The translations under genes and the position numbers were made by a program. The notes under the pieces were generated by a model. It had not been told where the DNA came from and made no database searches. It saw only the letters and a program-made list of their open reading frames with translations. Positions 24,786-34,135 of a stretch of DNA of 64,000 nt are shown piece by piece (position 1 is the stretch's first letter; each line of letters starts with the position of its first letter). Origin of the DNA: Arthrobacter sp. ZGTC131 (GTDB lineage: Bacteria; Actinomycetota; Actinomycetes; Actinomycetales; Micrococcaceae). The stretch spans positions 558,001 through 622,000 of the forward strand of contig NZ_PJIK01000001.1 of NCBI RefSeq assembly GCF_002929275.1. The letters run 5' to 3'.

Positions 24786-24922
24786 GGTCTTTGGTAGCTC
24801 AAGCTTACGGGACGCCGCGCCGGTCCGCCAAATCGGCGGTCCGGCGGCACGCTTCCGGCGGGGCGGTCCGGCGGCACACTTCCGCAGGCACGCTTCAACT
24901 GGCGCGGCTCAACCGCCGCGGC

Positions 24923-26038
24923 TCAGCTGGTGCTGGGCCCGAGGTTCGGGAGTTCCTTCTGCCAGATTCCGGTGACGCCCGCCGTCGTGAACCCCAACTG
25001 CCGGTTGACCGTGAGCAGATACCGGTTTTCCGGGGCGTTCCAGGTGTAGATCACGCGCGCATCCGGGAACTGCTCCGTCAGCCGCTCCATGTTGGCCACC
25101 TTGATCAGGAGGCCCAGCTTGTTGCCCCGGTGTGCCTGCAGCACCACGGTGTCGTCCTGGAACACGACGTCCTGGCGCTGCGCCAGCACGCTGATGGTGG
25201 TCAGCCCCACCAGGGTGCCGGTGGCGATGTGCTCGACGGCGGTCACCACCGTCCGCCGTCCCTGCGCGATGGTGACTTCTTCCGCTTCCCGCAGTATCCG
25301 GGCGTCGAACACCATGCTGTCCTCGCCCACGGCATCGGGCTCGACATCCCCTCCGGCCTGGTTTTCAAGGACCGCAACGGCCTCCAGCCACCGTTCGGGG
25401 CAGCGGTCCGTCCAATGGTGCAGCCAGTAACGGCCGTTGTTCGCCTCCTCCGCCTCGGCTTCGAGTTCCGCCACGAGCTTGCTGTCCAGGGGCAGGGCGC
25501 ATGAGCTGAACTGCTCGATGTGCTGGAGCGTGTAGCCGGTGCGCCGGGCGAACTCCACCTCGCGGCTGCCCAGCGGCACGAAGCCCAGCCCGGAGCCCGG
25601 CACCAGCTGTTCGGGTTCGAATTCATGGAGCGAGGCACCGGGGTGGTTGGTGTCCACCAGGATCATTGAGCGGCCCTCGTCGCGGGCGAACTGTTCGGCT
25701 GCCTCCAGCAGCTGCCTGCCTACGCCCTGGCGCTGATACTCCGGCAGGATATCGAGGGTGAACTCAGCGAGGTCCAGGTTGTCGGTCAGGGGCAGGGCAA
25801 TGTCCACCGCGCCCACGATGGTGCCCTCGATCTTGGCCACCAGGATGACCTGCCGCTCGTAGGGATCGTCCAGTTCGAGGAGCTTCTCCAGCGGCGCGTA
25901 CGCGAGGTCGTCGCTGCCCCACGTCTGCATCCGGACCTTGCGGCCTACCTCGACGGCGGCCAGGAAGTCCGCTGCGTCGGGCGCGTCAACGGAATCCGGG
26001 ATCCACAGCTGCTCGATCCGCACTTCACTTGCCATCAT
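24923..26038 (-). CDS. Tandem-GNAT acetyltransferase (copy 1)
   Basis: This 371-residue protein has two GNAT-like halves. The N-terminal half contains the acetyl-CoA loop PEYQRQGVGRQLLEAAEQFA (near residue 115). The C-terminal half contains QAHRGNKLGLLIKVANM (near 305) and ends with NRQLGFTTAG, typical of the last GNAT strand. The double-domain layout resembles mycothiol synthase, but the MshD signature is absent and a true mshD lies at 45.4 kb. It is homologous to the neighbouring gene and follows it by 78 bases. Substrate unknown. Confidence 0.85.
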   Translation of the reverse strand: MMASEVRIEQLWIPDSVDAPDAADFLAAVEVGRKVRMQTWGSDDLAYAPLEKLLELDDPYERQVILVAKIEGTIVGAVDIALPLTDNLDLAEFTLDILPEYQRQGVGRQLLEAAEQFARDEGRSMILVDTNHPGASLHEFEPEQLVPGSGLGFVPLGSREVEFARRTGYTLQHIEQFSSCALPLDSKLVAELEAEAEEANNGRYWLHHWTDRCPERWLEAVAVLENQAGGDVEPDAVGEDSMVFDARILREAEEVTIAQGRRTVVTAVEHIATGTLVGLTTISVLAQRQDVVFQDDTVVLQAHRGNKLGLLIKVANMERLTEQFPDARVIYTWNAPENRYLLTVNRQLGFTTAGVTGIWQKELPNLGPSTS

Positions 26039-26116
26039 CCCAGCCGTTTCCGCCGCTCGCCCTTCCGGGCAGCGGGCTCGAGTCCACGCGGTGTGTCCGC
26101 CGCCAGCATATGCCGG

Positions 26117-27205
26117 TTAGCACCGGCGCTGCCACTCGCCGTCGTACCCTGCCGGGCGGAACCCGAGGGCGACGTTGATGGCGAGCATGTGGTCATTCTC
26201 AGCGGCGTTGAACGTGAGGATCCGCTCCACCGCGGGGTGCACCTGCATCATGCGCCGAAGGTTCAGCAGCTTGACCAGCATGCCCAGGCGGTGTCCGCGG
26301 TGGGGTTTGGCCACCAGGGTGTCGTCCTGCTCCGCCAGCCAGGGCTTTGACGCTGAGAACTGCAGGACCGAGTATGCGGCGAGCTCGCCGCTTGCCGTAT
26401 GCCTTGCCGCCGCCACGAGCGACTCCAGGCCGGCCTGCTTCCACTCATCCTCGACGTGCCGGACTCGCTTGGCGTCCCACACTTCGGGGTCGTAATGGAG
26501 CGCCCCGGCCGGGGTGTCGGTGCTCATGCGCGACATGAGCACGGCGAGCTGGTCCACGTGTTCGTCCGGGCAGCTGTCCGTCCAGGCCAGGAGCTCGTAC
26601 CGGTCGCCGGCGATGGAGCGCGCCTCGCGCTCCAGGGCGTCCAAAACCGCTTCCGACGGCGGCATGTCCAGTGCGCTGAAACGCGTCACCTGTTCCAACG
26701 CATAGCCGGCCGCCGTCGCGAACTGCACCGCACGCGAACCGGACGGAATCCCGCCCGTCCCGGTTCCGGGCTTCAGGATGCCGGCGCCGTCAGGATCGAA
26801 CCCGGCCACGTGTTCGGTGTAGCTCTGCAGAGTGCTGCGGCCGCGGGCGGCGGCGAAGGCTTCGGCGTGCCGCAGGAGCGCTTGGCCGATGCCCCGGCCC
26901 GAGAACTCGTCCAGGACGTTTACGCGCACCATCGCGTCTTCGAGGTTTTCCTGCTGCGGCAGCCTGACCCAGGAGGTCGCCACCATGCGGCCGTCCAGGC
27001 GCACGAAGAAGAGCCTGAGCTGGGCGTATTCGTCGTCGCGCCACGATTCCAGCCGGGCACTCCGCGTCCTGGCCCGGTCAAGGTTCCCCCAGGTTTCCAG
27101 CACCATGGCATCGCTCAGGTCGCTGAATTCGAGGAAGTCGGCGGCGTCCGAAGAATCGAGGGAAGCAGGTAATACCAGCGGCTCTATGCGGTATGTGGGC
27201 GTCAC
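26117..27205 (-). CDS. Tandem-GNAT acetyltransferase (copy 2)
   Basis: This is a 362-residue paralogue of the preceding gene, with the same order of segments: VLDEFSGRGIGQALLRHAEA for the first acetyl-CoA loop and KPHRGHRLGMLVKLLNLRRM for the second, then NVALGFRPAGYDGEWQ. The first gene ends LGFTTAGVTGIWQ, so the ends align. The pair lies between rplA and the rplJL operon on the same strand, after a terminator. They probably arose by local duplication; substrates are unknown. Confidence 0.85.
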   Translation of the reverse strand: MTPTYRIEPLVLPASLDSSDAADFLEFSDLSDAMVLETWGNLDRARTRSARLESWRDDEYAQLRLFFVRLDGRMVATSWVRLPQQENLEDAMVRVNVLDEFSGRGIGQALLRHAEAFAAARGRSTLQSYTEHVAGFDPDGAGILKPGTGTGGIPSGSRAVQFATAAGYALEQVTRFSALDMPPSEAVLDALEREARSIAGDRYELLAWTDSCPDEHVDQLAVLMSRMSTDTPAGALHYDPEVWDAKRVRHVEDEWKQAGLESLVAAARHTASGELAAYSVLQFSASKPWLAEQDDTLVAKPHRGHRLGMLVKLLNLRRMMQVHPAVERILTFNAAENDHMLAINVALGFRPAGYDGEWQRRC

Positions 27206-27307
27206 CGCATCAGCCTAGCCGCATGGCCGCCCGCCCTCCAGAGCCCGGCGGGGGTCATCGGGCGTACGGCGGGTCTGCCAGGGTCCGCCAGCGTCCGGAA
27301 GTAAAGC

Positions 27308-27342
27308 AAAGGACCGCCCGGCGCAGTGCCGGGCGGTCCTTT
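27308..27342. terminator. Terminator after rplA
   Basis: AAAGGACCGCCCGGC and GCCGGGCGGTCCTTT form a perfect 15-bp stem around GCAGT. It lies about 40 bases past the rplA stop. The A/T ends make it usable in both directions. Confidence 0.9.
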
Positions 27343-27380
27343 GATGCCTGCCGGATTACCGGCGGGTGTTTTCGCGAGGA

Positions 27381-28088
27381 TTAGACCTCGGTCAGCACCT
27401 TGGTGACGTTGGGGTCGACGGAGATGCCGGGGCCAAACGTGGTGGCAACAGTTGCCTTCTGGATGTAGCGGCCCTTGGAAGCGGACGGCTTCAGGCGAAG
27501 CACCTCTTCGAGAGCAGCTGCGTAGTTCTCGGCCAGCTTGATGGCGTCGAACGAAACCTTGCCGATGATGAAGTGCAGGTTGGAGTGCTTGTCGACGCGG
27601 AAGTCGATCTTGCCGCCCTTGATGTCGGTGACAGCCTTGGTGACGTCAGCGGTCACGGTGCCGGTCTTCGGGTTCGGCATCAGGTTACGCGGGCCGAGGA
27701 CCTTACCGAGGCGGCCAACCTTGCCCATGAGGTCAGGGGTGGCGACGGCGGCGTCGAAGTCGGTCCAGCCGGCTGCGATCTTTTCGATCAGGTCATCGGA
27801 ACCAACGAAGTCGGCGCCGGCAGCGATTGCTGCCTCTGCCTTGTCGCCGGTTGCGAAGACGAGGACGCGGGCGGTCTTACCGGTGCCGTGCGGCAGGTTG
27901 ACCGTGCCGCGAACCATCTGGTCGGCCTTGCGAGGGTCAACACCCAGGCGGAAAGCGACCTCAACGGTGGCGTCGAACTTGGACGGGTTGGTGTCCTTGG
28001 CCAGCGTCACTGCCTCGAACGGCGCGTAGAACTTCTCCGCGTCGATCTTGGCGGCGGCTGCCTCATATGCTTTGCTGCGCTTTGCCAT
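27381..28088 (-). CDS. rplA: 50S ribosomal protein L1
   Basis: L1 (235 aa) forms the mobile stalk next to the E site and in many bacteria represses the L11-L1 operon. Diagnostic segments are [18 protein letters not shown] and [16 protein letters not shown]. It follows rplK by 176 bases and is closed by a strong terminator. Confidence 0.98.
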   Translation of the reverse strand: MAKRSKAYEAAAAKIDAEKFYAPFEAVTLAKDTNPSKFDATVEVAFRLGVDPRKADQMVRGTVNLPHGTGKTARVLVFATGDKAEAAIAAGADFVGSDDLIEKIAAGWTDFDAAVATPDLMGKVGRLGKVLGPRNLMPNPKTGTVTADVTKAVTDIKGGKIDFRVDKHSNLHFIIGKVSFDAIKLAENYAAALEEVLRLKPSASKGRYIQKATVATTFGPGISVDPNVTKVLTEV

Positions 28089-28264
28089 GCTGCTTATTCT
28101 CCTTGTGCAGTTGTGGTCTGCGGACCGCGCTGGGCCCTGCCACAGTCAGTAGTCCGGCGTGGATTACCAACATTTCAATGTTTCAGTGGTGCCGGTTTCC
28201 CGGCGGTGCTGCCCGGCGTCGTCGTCGGTTTCCCGAACCCGGCGCCGCATCAGCGGTGAGGGAA

Positions 28265-28696
28265 TTAACCCTCGACGGTGATACCCATGGAACGGGCGGT
28301 GCCGGCGATGATCTTCGCTGCGCCTTCGAGGCTCGTGGCGTTGAGGTCTTCCATCTTGGTGGACGCGATCTCGTTGACCTGGGCCTGGGTCAGCTTGGCA
28401 ACCTTGACGGTGTGCGGGGTAGCTGAACCCTTGGCGACGCCTGCAGCCTTCTTGATGAGCTCTGCAGCCGGCGGGGTCTTGGTGATGAACGTGAACGAGC
28501 GGTCTTCGTAGACCGTGATTTCAACAGGAATAACGTTGCCGCGCTGGGCTTCCGTTGCAGCGTTGTACGCCTTGCAGAATTCCATGATGTTGACACCGTG
28601 CTGGCCAAGCGCAGGACCGATCGGCGGGGCCGGGTTGGCGGCACCTGCCTGGATCTGCAGCTTGATGAGGCCGGTGACCTTCTTCTTGGGAGCCAA
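28265..28696 (-). CDS. rplK: 50S ribosomal protein L11
   Basis: L11 (143 aa) binds the GTPase-associated centre of 23S rRNA. The N-terminal domain contains [20 protein letters not shown], the thiostrepton-sensitivity region, and the C-terminal domain binds the 58-nucleotide rRNA target. It lies 131 bases downstream of nusG. Confidence 0.98.
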
Positions 28697-28827
28697 TGTA
28701 GGGTCCTTCTCTCAATTACGTCCTGGGACACAGGAGCGTGCCTCAGGTGGTTGACCGCCATGGCGAGGCGGTCTGCCGCTTCGTGGCTGCTAAGCAGGCA
28801 GCCCCGGAGCGAATTCTGTGGGTGGTG

Positions 28828-29688
28828 CTAGATCTTGGTGACCTGGTTGAAGGCCAGCGTGACCGGGGTCTCGCGTTCGAAGATGGACACCAGCACCACG
28901 AGGGTCTGGGAGTCCACCTTGATTTCGGAGATCGTGGCGGGGAGGGTCTCGAACGGACCTTCCTTGACGATGACCGATTCGCCGACCTCGAAGTCGACGT
29001 CCACGGGGGCGGCGGCGTGCTTGACCGGCTTGCCCTTCTCGGCCTGCTCCTCTTCGAAGACAGGGGCGAGCATGGAGAAGACCTCGTCCAGGCGCAGCGG
29101 GACGGGGTTGTGGGCGTTGCCCACAAAGCCGGTGACACCCGGGGTGTGGCGGACGGCGCCCCATGAGGCGTCGGTCAGGTCCATGCGGACCAGCACGTAG
29201 CCGGGGATGCGGACGCGGTTGATGACCTTGCGCTGGGCGTTCTTGATCTCAACGACTTCTTCCATCGGCACCTGGATTTCGAAGATGTAATCTTCCATGT
29301 CCAGGGTCTGGATGCGCGTCTCAAGGTTGGCCTTCACGCGGTTCTCGTAACCGGCGTAGGAGTGGATGACGTACCAGTCACCCTCCTGGCGGCGCAGCTT
29401 GGCCTTGAATTCCTCGGCGGGATCGACGTCGGCCTTTGCGGCCGCGGCTGCGAGGACGTCTGCCTCATCGGCGTCAGCTTCCTCGGAGTCGTCCTCGTCG
29501 GAATCGACGTCAGTCTCGTCGTCGGCTACATCTGCATCGTCGTCGGCGTCAGTTTCGGCGTCAGCGTCAGTTTCGTCGTCGGAATCGGGTGCAGCAGACT
29601 CAACCTCAGACTCTTCAACGGCCTCAGCCGCCGCGTCCTTGGTTTCATCCAGCTCAGTCTCAGTTACCTCGAGCTCCTGCTCAGACAC
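28828..29688 (-). CDS. nusG: Transcription termination/antitermination protein NusG
   Basis: NusG binds RNA polymerase and couples it to Rho or the ribosome. I chose the GTG at 29688 ([15 protein letters not shown]) because GGAG lies at the right distance; an ATG 30 bases upstream (29718) lacks a ribosome-binding site. The product is 286 aa. The first 100 residues or so form an extremely acidic Asp/Glu/Ala extension. The NGN domain follows ([20 protein letters not shown]) and then the KOW domain ([20 protein letters not shown]). The acidic extension is much longer than in E. coli. Confidence 0.95.
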   Translation of the reverse strand: MSEQELEVTETELDETKDAAAEAVEESEVESAAPDSDDETDADAETDADDDADVADDETDVDSDEDDSEEADADEADVLAAAAAKADVDPAEEFKAKLRRQEGDWYVIHSYAGYENRVKANLETRIQTLDMEDYIFEIQVPMEEVVEIKNAQRKVINRVRIPGYVLVRMDLTDASWGAVRHTPGVTGFVGNAHNPVPLRLDEVFSMLAPVFEEEQAEKGKPVKHAAAPVDVDFEVGESVIVKEGPFETLPATISEIKVDSQTLVVLVSIFERETPVTLAFNQVTKI

Positions 29689-29803
29689 TTGGTCTCCTGC
29701 TTCCTCATTGCCTAACATGCCTATTTAAATGGCTCAATTCCGCACACTCCGCAGTCCGTTCCGATTTTCCGGAAGGACCCGCGCAGTCTGCGGACCGATC
29801 GCC

Positions 29804-30088
29804 TTAGCGGTCCCCGGCGCCTGTACCGCCGAAGACCCAGCTCACCGCGGTCCCGAAGCCCAGGTCCAGCAAGGTGACGATGACCATCATGATGACCACG
29901 AATACCAGCACCACGAGCGTGTAATTAATCAGTTCCCTGCGGGTCGGCGCGACAACCTTCTTCAGCTCGCCGATGACCTGGCGGATGAAGAGTGCGATTC
30001 GAGCGAAGAAGCCGGCCTTCTCGGCGTTCTTTGCGGGGCGGCCCTTGGAGCTGCTTGCAGCTGTTTCGGTCACCTGTTCCTCACTCAT
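29804..30088 (-). CDS. secE: Preprotein translocase subunit SecE
   Basis: SecE (94 aa from the ATG at 30088) clamps the SecYEG channel. It has the conserved amphipathic helix FIRQVIGELKKVVAPTRREL followed by one transmembrane helix (LINYTLVVLVFVVIMMVIVT). A GTG at 30073 with an AGGA upstream is an equally possible start. Gene order tRNA-Trp, secE, nusG, rplK is the usual one. Confidence 0.95.
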   Translation of the reverse strand: MSEEQVTETAASSSKGRPAKNAEKAGFFARIALFIRQVIGELKKVVAPTRRELINYTLVVLVFVVIMMVIVTLLDLGFGTAVSWVFGGTGAGDR

Positions 30089-30172
30089 CCTCGCAAAATG
30101 TCGGATTACCCGGGTTCTGAACCGAACCATGGTTGCTGCGCTTGCTCCGGCTTTCCGCCGGAACAGCTTGCG

Positions 30173-30245
30173 CAGGGCAGACAGGACTCGAACCTGCAAC
30201 CTGCGGTTTTGGAGACCGCTGCGCTACCAATTGCGCCACTACCCT
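30173..30245 (-). tRNA. tRNA-Trp (CCA anticodon)
   Basis: The 73 bases fold as a cloverleaf. The acceptor AGGGTAG pairs with CTGCCCT, the anticodon stem GCGGT is followed by loop CTCCAAA with anticodon CCA, and the T arm contains GGTTCGAGTCC. The discriminator is G and CCA is not encoded. It lies 85 bases upstream of secE, a common actinobacterial arrangement. Confidence 0.96.
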
Positions 30246-30329
30246 ATGGATCAAAAACTGATCGAGGCCGCGCTTCAGCCAGGACTCCTGGGGCGCACGT
30301 CATCATCGTGTTTTCAACACCGGAGAACC

Positions 30330-30359
30330 AGTCTACGCAACAACTTCGCGTACGTCGAA
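30330..30359 (-). promoter_or_regulatory. Candidate promoter for tRNA-Trp-secE-nusG
   Basis: On the minus strand TTCGAC and TAGACT are separated by 18 bases, a good fit to an actinobacterial housekeeping promoter. It lies about 85 bases upstream of the tRNA. Not verified. Confidence 0.5.
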
Positions 30360-30517
30360 CCAGCCTCGTTTCGGACCGTCCTGCGGCGGCGGATTCCTGA
30401 CTGCTCCGCAGTCACAAAGCCATGCCCCACCTCGAACGATCCGGTGAACAGCATAGAGTAGATTCCGTCGAATTCCACCATTCAGCTGACCCGCTGCAAG
30501 CGAAGAACGGACCCGCC

Positions 30518-31735
30518 ATGTCTGCCGCCCGCGTTTCCCAACGCATTTCCGCCATTGCCGAATCCGCCACCCTGGCTGTCGACGCCAAGGCCAAGGCACT
30601 TAAGGCGGCCGGCCGGCCCGTGATCGGCTTCGGCGCCGGCGAACCGGATTTCCCCACCCCGGACTACATCGTCCAGGCAGCCATCGAGGCGGCCAGCCAG
30701 CCGAAGTACCACCGGTACTCCCCCGCCGGCGGCCTGCCCGAGCTGAAGAAGGCCATCGCCGAGAAGACCTTCCGGGACTCCGGGTACAAGGCCGACGCCT
30801 CCCAGGTGCTGGTCACCAATGGCGGCAAGCAGGCCGTCTACAACACCTTCGCAACGCTCGTGGATCCGGGCGACGAAGTGATCGTTCCCACGCCGTTCTG
30901 GACCACCTACCCCGAAGCGATCCGCCTCGCCGGCGGCGTGCCGGTGGAGGTCTTCGCCGGTCCGGAGCAGGACTACCTGGTTACCGTGGAGCAGCTGGAA
31001 GCGGCCGTCACGGACCGCACCAAGATCCTGTTGTTCGTCTCGCCGTCCAACCCGACAGGCTCCGTGTACTCCCCCGAGCAGGTGGCGGACATCGGCCGGT
31101 GGGCCGCTTCCAAGGGCCTGTGGGTGGTCACGGACGAAATCTACGAGCACCTGACGTACGACGGCGTCCCGTTCACCTCCATCGCCACGGCCGTTCCCGA
31201 GCTAGGCGACAAAGTGGTGATCCTCAACGGCGTGGCCAAGACGTATGCCATGACCGGCTGGCGGGTGGGCTGGATGATCGGCCCGGCCGATGTCATCAAG
31301 GCCGCCACCAACCTGCAGTCGCACGCCACGTCCAACGTGTCCAACATCCCGCAGATCGCTGCCCTGGCCGCCGTCTCGGGCCCGCTCACCGCGGTCGACG
31401 AAATGAAGGTCGCCTTTGACCGCCGCCGCAAGGCAATCGTCGCCGGACTCAATGCCATTGACGGCGTTGAATGCCCGACGCCGAAGGGCGCCTTCTACGT
31501 CTACGCGGACGTCCGCGCGCTGCTGGGCAAGGAATTCCCGACGGCGAACGGTCTGGTCAGCCCTTCGACCTCGGCCGAACTCGCGGCACTGATCCTGGAC
31601 GAGGTGGAGGTTGCCGTGGTGCCCGGCGAGGCCTTCGGTCCTTCCGGCTACCTGAGGCTGTCCTACGCCCTGGGCGACGACGACCTCGCCACCGGCGTGG
31701 CGCGGCTGCAGGACTTCCTGGGCCAGGCCAAGTAG
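30518..31735 (+). CDS. Aspartate aminotransferase, class I/II PLP enzyme
   Basis: This 405-residue enzyme transfers the amino group between aspartate and 2-oxoglutarate. The PLP lysine is K241 in [16 protein letters not shown]. Other fold-type I motifs are [13 protein letters not shown] near the N terminus, [11 protein letters not shown], and the C-terminal [11 protein letters not shown] that supplies the carboxylate-binding arginine. I start at [18 protein letters not shown], the family's normal start; a longer frame upstream reads as non-coding. It is monocistronic, with a strong terminator after it. Confidence 0.94.
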   Translation: MSAARVSQRISAIAESATLAVDAKAKALKAAGRPVIGFGAGEPDFPTPDYIVQAAIEAASQPKYHRYSPAGGLPELKKAIAEKTFRDSGYKADASQVLVTNGGKQAVYNTFATLVDPGDEVIVPTPFWTTYPEAIRLAGGVPVEVFAGPEQDYLVTVEQLEAAVTDRTKILLFVSPSNPTGSVYSPEQVADIGRWAASKGLWVVTDEIYEHLTYDGVPFTSIATAVPELGDKVVILNGVAKTYAMTGWRVGWMIGPADVIKAATNLQSHATSNVSNIPQIAALAAVSGPLTAVDEMKVAFDRRRKAIVAGLNAIDGVECPTPKGAFYVYADVRALLGKEFPTANGLVSPSTSAELAALILDEVEVAVVPGEAFGPSGYLRLSYALGDDDLATGVARLQDFLGQAK

Positions 31736-31764
31736 GCACGCCCTCCCACCTCCCGCAGGAAAAC

Positions 31765-31812
31765 CACCAACGCTCTCCCACCCGATTCACAGGTGGGAGA
31801 GCGTTGGTGTTT
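31765..31812. terminator. Terminator after the aminotransferase gene
   Basis: CACCAACGCTCTCCCACC and GGTGGGAGAGCGTTGGTG form a perfect 18-bp stem with a nine-base loop, followed by TTT. It lies between convergent genes and can also serve the response-regulator operon ending at 31844. Confidence 0.9.
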
Positions 31813-31843
31813 GGGCGACGAAGTGAGTGAGCGTCCGGGTGGG

Positions 31844-32530
31844 TTAGAGGAGCCGCCGCTCGGCCGCCCACTTGGTCAGTTCATGGCGGCTGGAGAGCTG
31901 CAGCTTCCTCAGCACGGCCGACACATGGGTTTCCACGGTCTTGATGGAGATGAACAGCTCCTTGGCCACTTCCTTGTAGCTGTAGCCCCGGGCTATGAGC
32001 CTCATCACCTCGAGCTCCCGGGCCGAGAGCTTGTCCAGCTCGTCGTCGGCGATGTCAGCCGGGGCGGTGCCGAACGCGTCCAGCACGAAGCCGGCCAGCC
32101 GCGGCGAGAAGACGGCGTCGCCGCCCGCCACGCGATAGACGGCGTCCGTGATCTCCGCCCCCGAAATCGTCTTGGTGACGTAGCCCCGGGCGCCGGCGCG
32201 GATCACCGCCACCACGTCCTCGGCGGCGTCCGACACGCTGAGGGCCAGGAACTTGGTGGTGCCCCGAAGCGCCGCGGAGCCGGCGATGACTTCCCGCCCT
32301 CCTCCGCCCAGGCCGCCGGGCAGGTGGACGTCGAGCAGCACCACCTCCGGGCGGGTCCGGCCGATCACCTCGATTGCCTGCTCCACCGTTCCGGCTTCTC
32401 CGACCACCTCAATGCGCGGGTCCAGGTCCGCTTTCAGGCCGGAACGGAAGATGGCGTGGTCGTCCACGATCACGACCCGGACGGTCCGTCCCGGATCCCC
32501 GGCCGTGCCGTCCAGTGCTGGAGTGCTCAT
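31844..32530 (-). CDS. NarL/LuxR-family response regulator
   Basis: This 228-residue regulator has a receiver domain with acidic pair D23-D24, phospho-acceptor D67 (VLLDVHLPG), S98 and K120. A LuxR-type helix-turn-helix follows (about 166-218: LSARELEVMRLIARGYSYKE ... TVETHVSAVLRKL). Its start overlaps the kinase stop in an ATGA, so it is the cognate partner of the PspC kinase. The likely target is the divergent PspC operon 1.6 kb away. Confidence 0.92.
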   Translation of the reverse strand: MSTPALDGTAGDPGRTVRVVIVDDHAIFRSGLKADLDPRIEVVGEAGTVEQAIEVIGRTRPEVVLLDVHLPGGLGGGGREVIAGSAALRGTTKFLALSVSDAAEDVVAVIRAGARGYVTKTISGAEITDAVYRVAGGDAVFSPRLAGFVLDAFGTAPADIADDELDKLSARELEVMRLIARGYSYKEVAKELFISIKTVETHVSAVLRKLQLSSRHELTKWAAERRLL

Positions 32531-34011
32531 GACTTCCCTTCCCCGTTGTCCTCCGCGGCCGCCGGCAACTTGAGCCGGACCTCCGTGCCGTCAGGACTGC
32601 TGTTGATCTCGGCGCTACCGCCGTGCCGTTTCATCCGGCCAATAATTGACTCCCGGACCCCCAGCCTGTCCGCCGGGACGGTGTGGAGCTCGAAGCCGGA
32701 GCCGCGGTCCTTGACGAAAACCTCCGCCCCGCCGTCGGATACTTCCAGGTACACGGAGACCGGCCCGCCGCCGTGGCGGGAGGCGTTCAGCATGGCTTCA
32801 CGGCTTGCCTGGACCAGCGCCTCATGCCTGTCGGTCATGGCCGTATCACCCACGCTCACCACGTCCACCGCATTGCCGAGGCCGTCCTCAACCTCCGCTG
32901 CGGCCGCCTTGATCCGGTCCGACAGCTGGCCGGCGTCCCTGGCCGGGTCCCTGAAGAGCCAGCCGCGCAGTTCGCGTTCCTGCGCCCTGGCCAGCCTCAC
33001 AACATCGTGTTCGTTGGCGGCGCGGCGCTGGATCAGCGCGAGGGTCTGCAGCACTGAATCGTGCAGGTGGGCGGCGATCTCCGCGCGTTCGGTCTCGCGC
33101 ACCCGGCCAGCGCGTTCGGTCTCAAGATCCCGCCAGAACTTCAGGCCCCACGGAAGCAGCACCAGCGCGACTCCGCCAAGAACGGCCACGGACGCCAGCA
33201 GCGCCAGCCAGGTCTGCTCCCAGGATCCGGACCCCGACACCATGACGAGCACTCCGGCCACCACCAGCGCAAGGCCGGCAGCCAGCCGCGCCCATCCGCC
33301 GGCCTGGTCCGCCTTGGTCTTGTCCACAAGGCCGGCGCGGCGCGTCTCATCGAGCTGCATCCAGGCGATGGCCGCACCGCCGAGGATGGCGGCCGCCGGG
33401 ATCAGCGTCCCCAGCGGCACCTCGACGCCGAGCAGCCTGGCGATCAGGATGGCGGCAACGAGCAGCAGCCCGGCGCCGAGCAGGATTTCCTTGCCGTACC
33501 GCATGTTGCGGACGCGGAACCAGGCACCGGTGCCCGGAACAGCAGCGGTTCCCTCTGCCTGGGAGGGGGCCCCGGCGACGTACGGTCCGGACGGTGCGGG
33601 ATTTGCCGCAGAGCTGTAGCCAACCGGCCCCGCCGCGGCGGGGCCGCCCAGAGGCGGCGCAACCGGGCCGGACGGGTAGCCGGGCGAATAGGCATCGCTC
33701 CACAACGAAGGGCCGACGGCGGCGGACTGGTTGGGCGGCATGCTCACCGCGGGGGCAATGCTCACCGCGGGAGCAATCGGCGACGCCGGCCGCCGGGCAT
33801 TGCGCTTGGCGCTTTCGTCTGCGGTGGGAACCATGATCCAGAGCCATCCATAGAACACGAGGCCTGCCCCGCCGGCGAGCGCGGCCACCGCCATGCCGAT
33901 CCGGACCATGCGCACCGGCCAGCCCAGGTGCTCCGCGAGGCCGGCGCACACGCCGGCGATAATGCGGTCGCTGCTGCGAACCAGCGGCGGGCGGACGGGG
34001 ACTGTGGTCAT
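32527..34011 (-). CDS. PspC-domain sensor histidine kinase
   Basis: This 494-residue kinase begins with a PspC domain (residues 10-65: SSDRIIAGVCAGLAEHLGWP plus a membrane helix). A Pro/Ala-rich linker follows (about 70-160), then several membrane segments (about 175-290). The HisKA_3 dimerisation region has phospho-acceptor H317 in AAHLHDSVLQ. The ATPase domain has N409 in the N box and DRGSGFE as the G1 box. This architecture is known in actinobacterial envelope-stress systems. It forms a coupled operon with the regulator gene. Confidence 0.92.
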   Translation of the reverse strand: MTTVPVRPPLVRSSDRIIAGVCAGLAEHLGWPVRMVRIGMAVAALAGGAGLVFYGWLWIMVPTADESAKRNARRPASPIAPAVSIAPAVSMPPNQSAAVGPSLWSDAYSPGYPSGPVAPPLGGPAAAGPVGYSSAANPAPSGPYVAGAPSQAEGTAAVPGTGAWFRVRNMRYGKEILLGAGLLLVAAILIARLLGVEVPLGTLIPAAAILGGAAIAWMQLDETRRAGLVDKTKADQAGGWARLAAGLALVVAGVLVMVSGSGSWEQTWLALLASVAVLGGVALVLLPWGLKFWRDLETERAGRVRETERAEIAAHLHDSVLQTLALIQRRAANEHDVVRLARAQERELRGWLFRDPARDAGQLSDRIKAAAAEVEDGLGNAVDVVSVGDTAMTDRHEALVQASREAMLNASRHGGGPVSVYLEVSDGGAEVFVKDRGSGFELHTVPADRLGVRESIIGRMKRHGGSAEINSSPDGTEVRLKLPAAAEDNGEGKS

Positions 34012-34135
34012 GCATCAATCCAAACACGGATCAGGGTTTCCGGAGCCCGTTTTGAGGGTGGACCGGGGGTAAGTCAGGGATGGCTCAGGGTGTTCCCCAA
34101 TAGAGGCTTCTGGGCCCGCACGGCAGGATCGAAGT

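Noticed and set aside
24786-24922. Short GGCGGTCCGGCGGCAC-like repeats as a possible CRISPR or mobile element end
   Set aside because: Copies are only about 15-20 bases, irregularly spaced, without spacers, terminal inverted repeats or a transposase gene.
28753-28773. GACCGCC/GGCGGTC hairpin as a terminator between nusG and rplK
   Set aside because: No T tract follows on the minus strand; nusG and rplK may well be co-transcribed.
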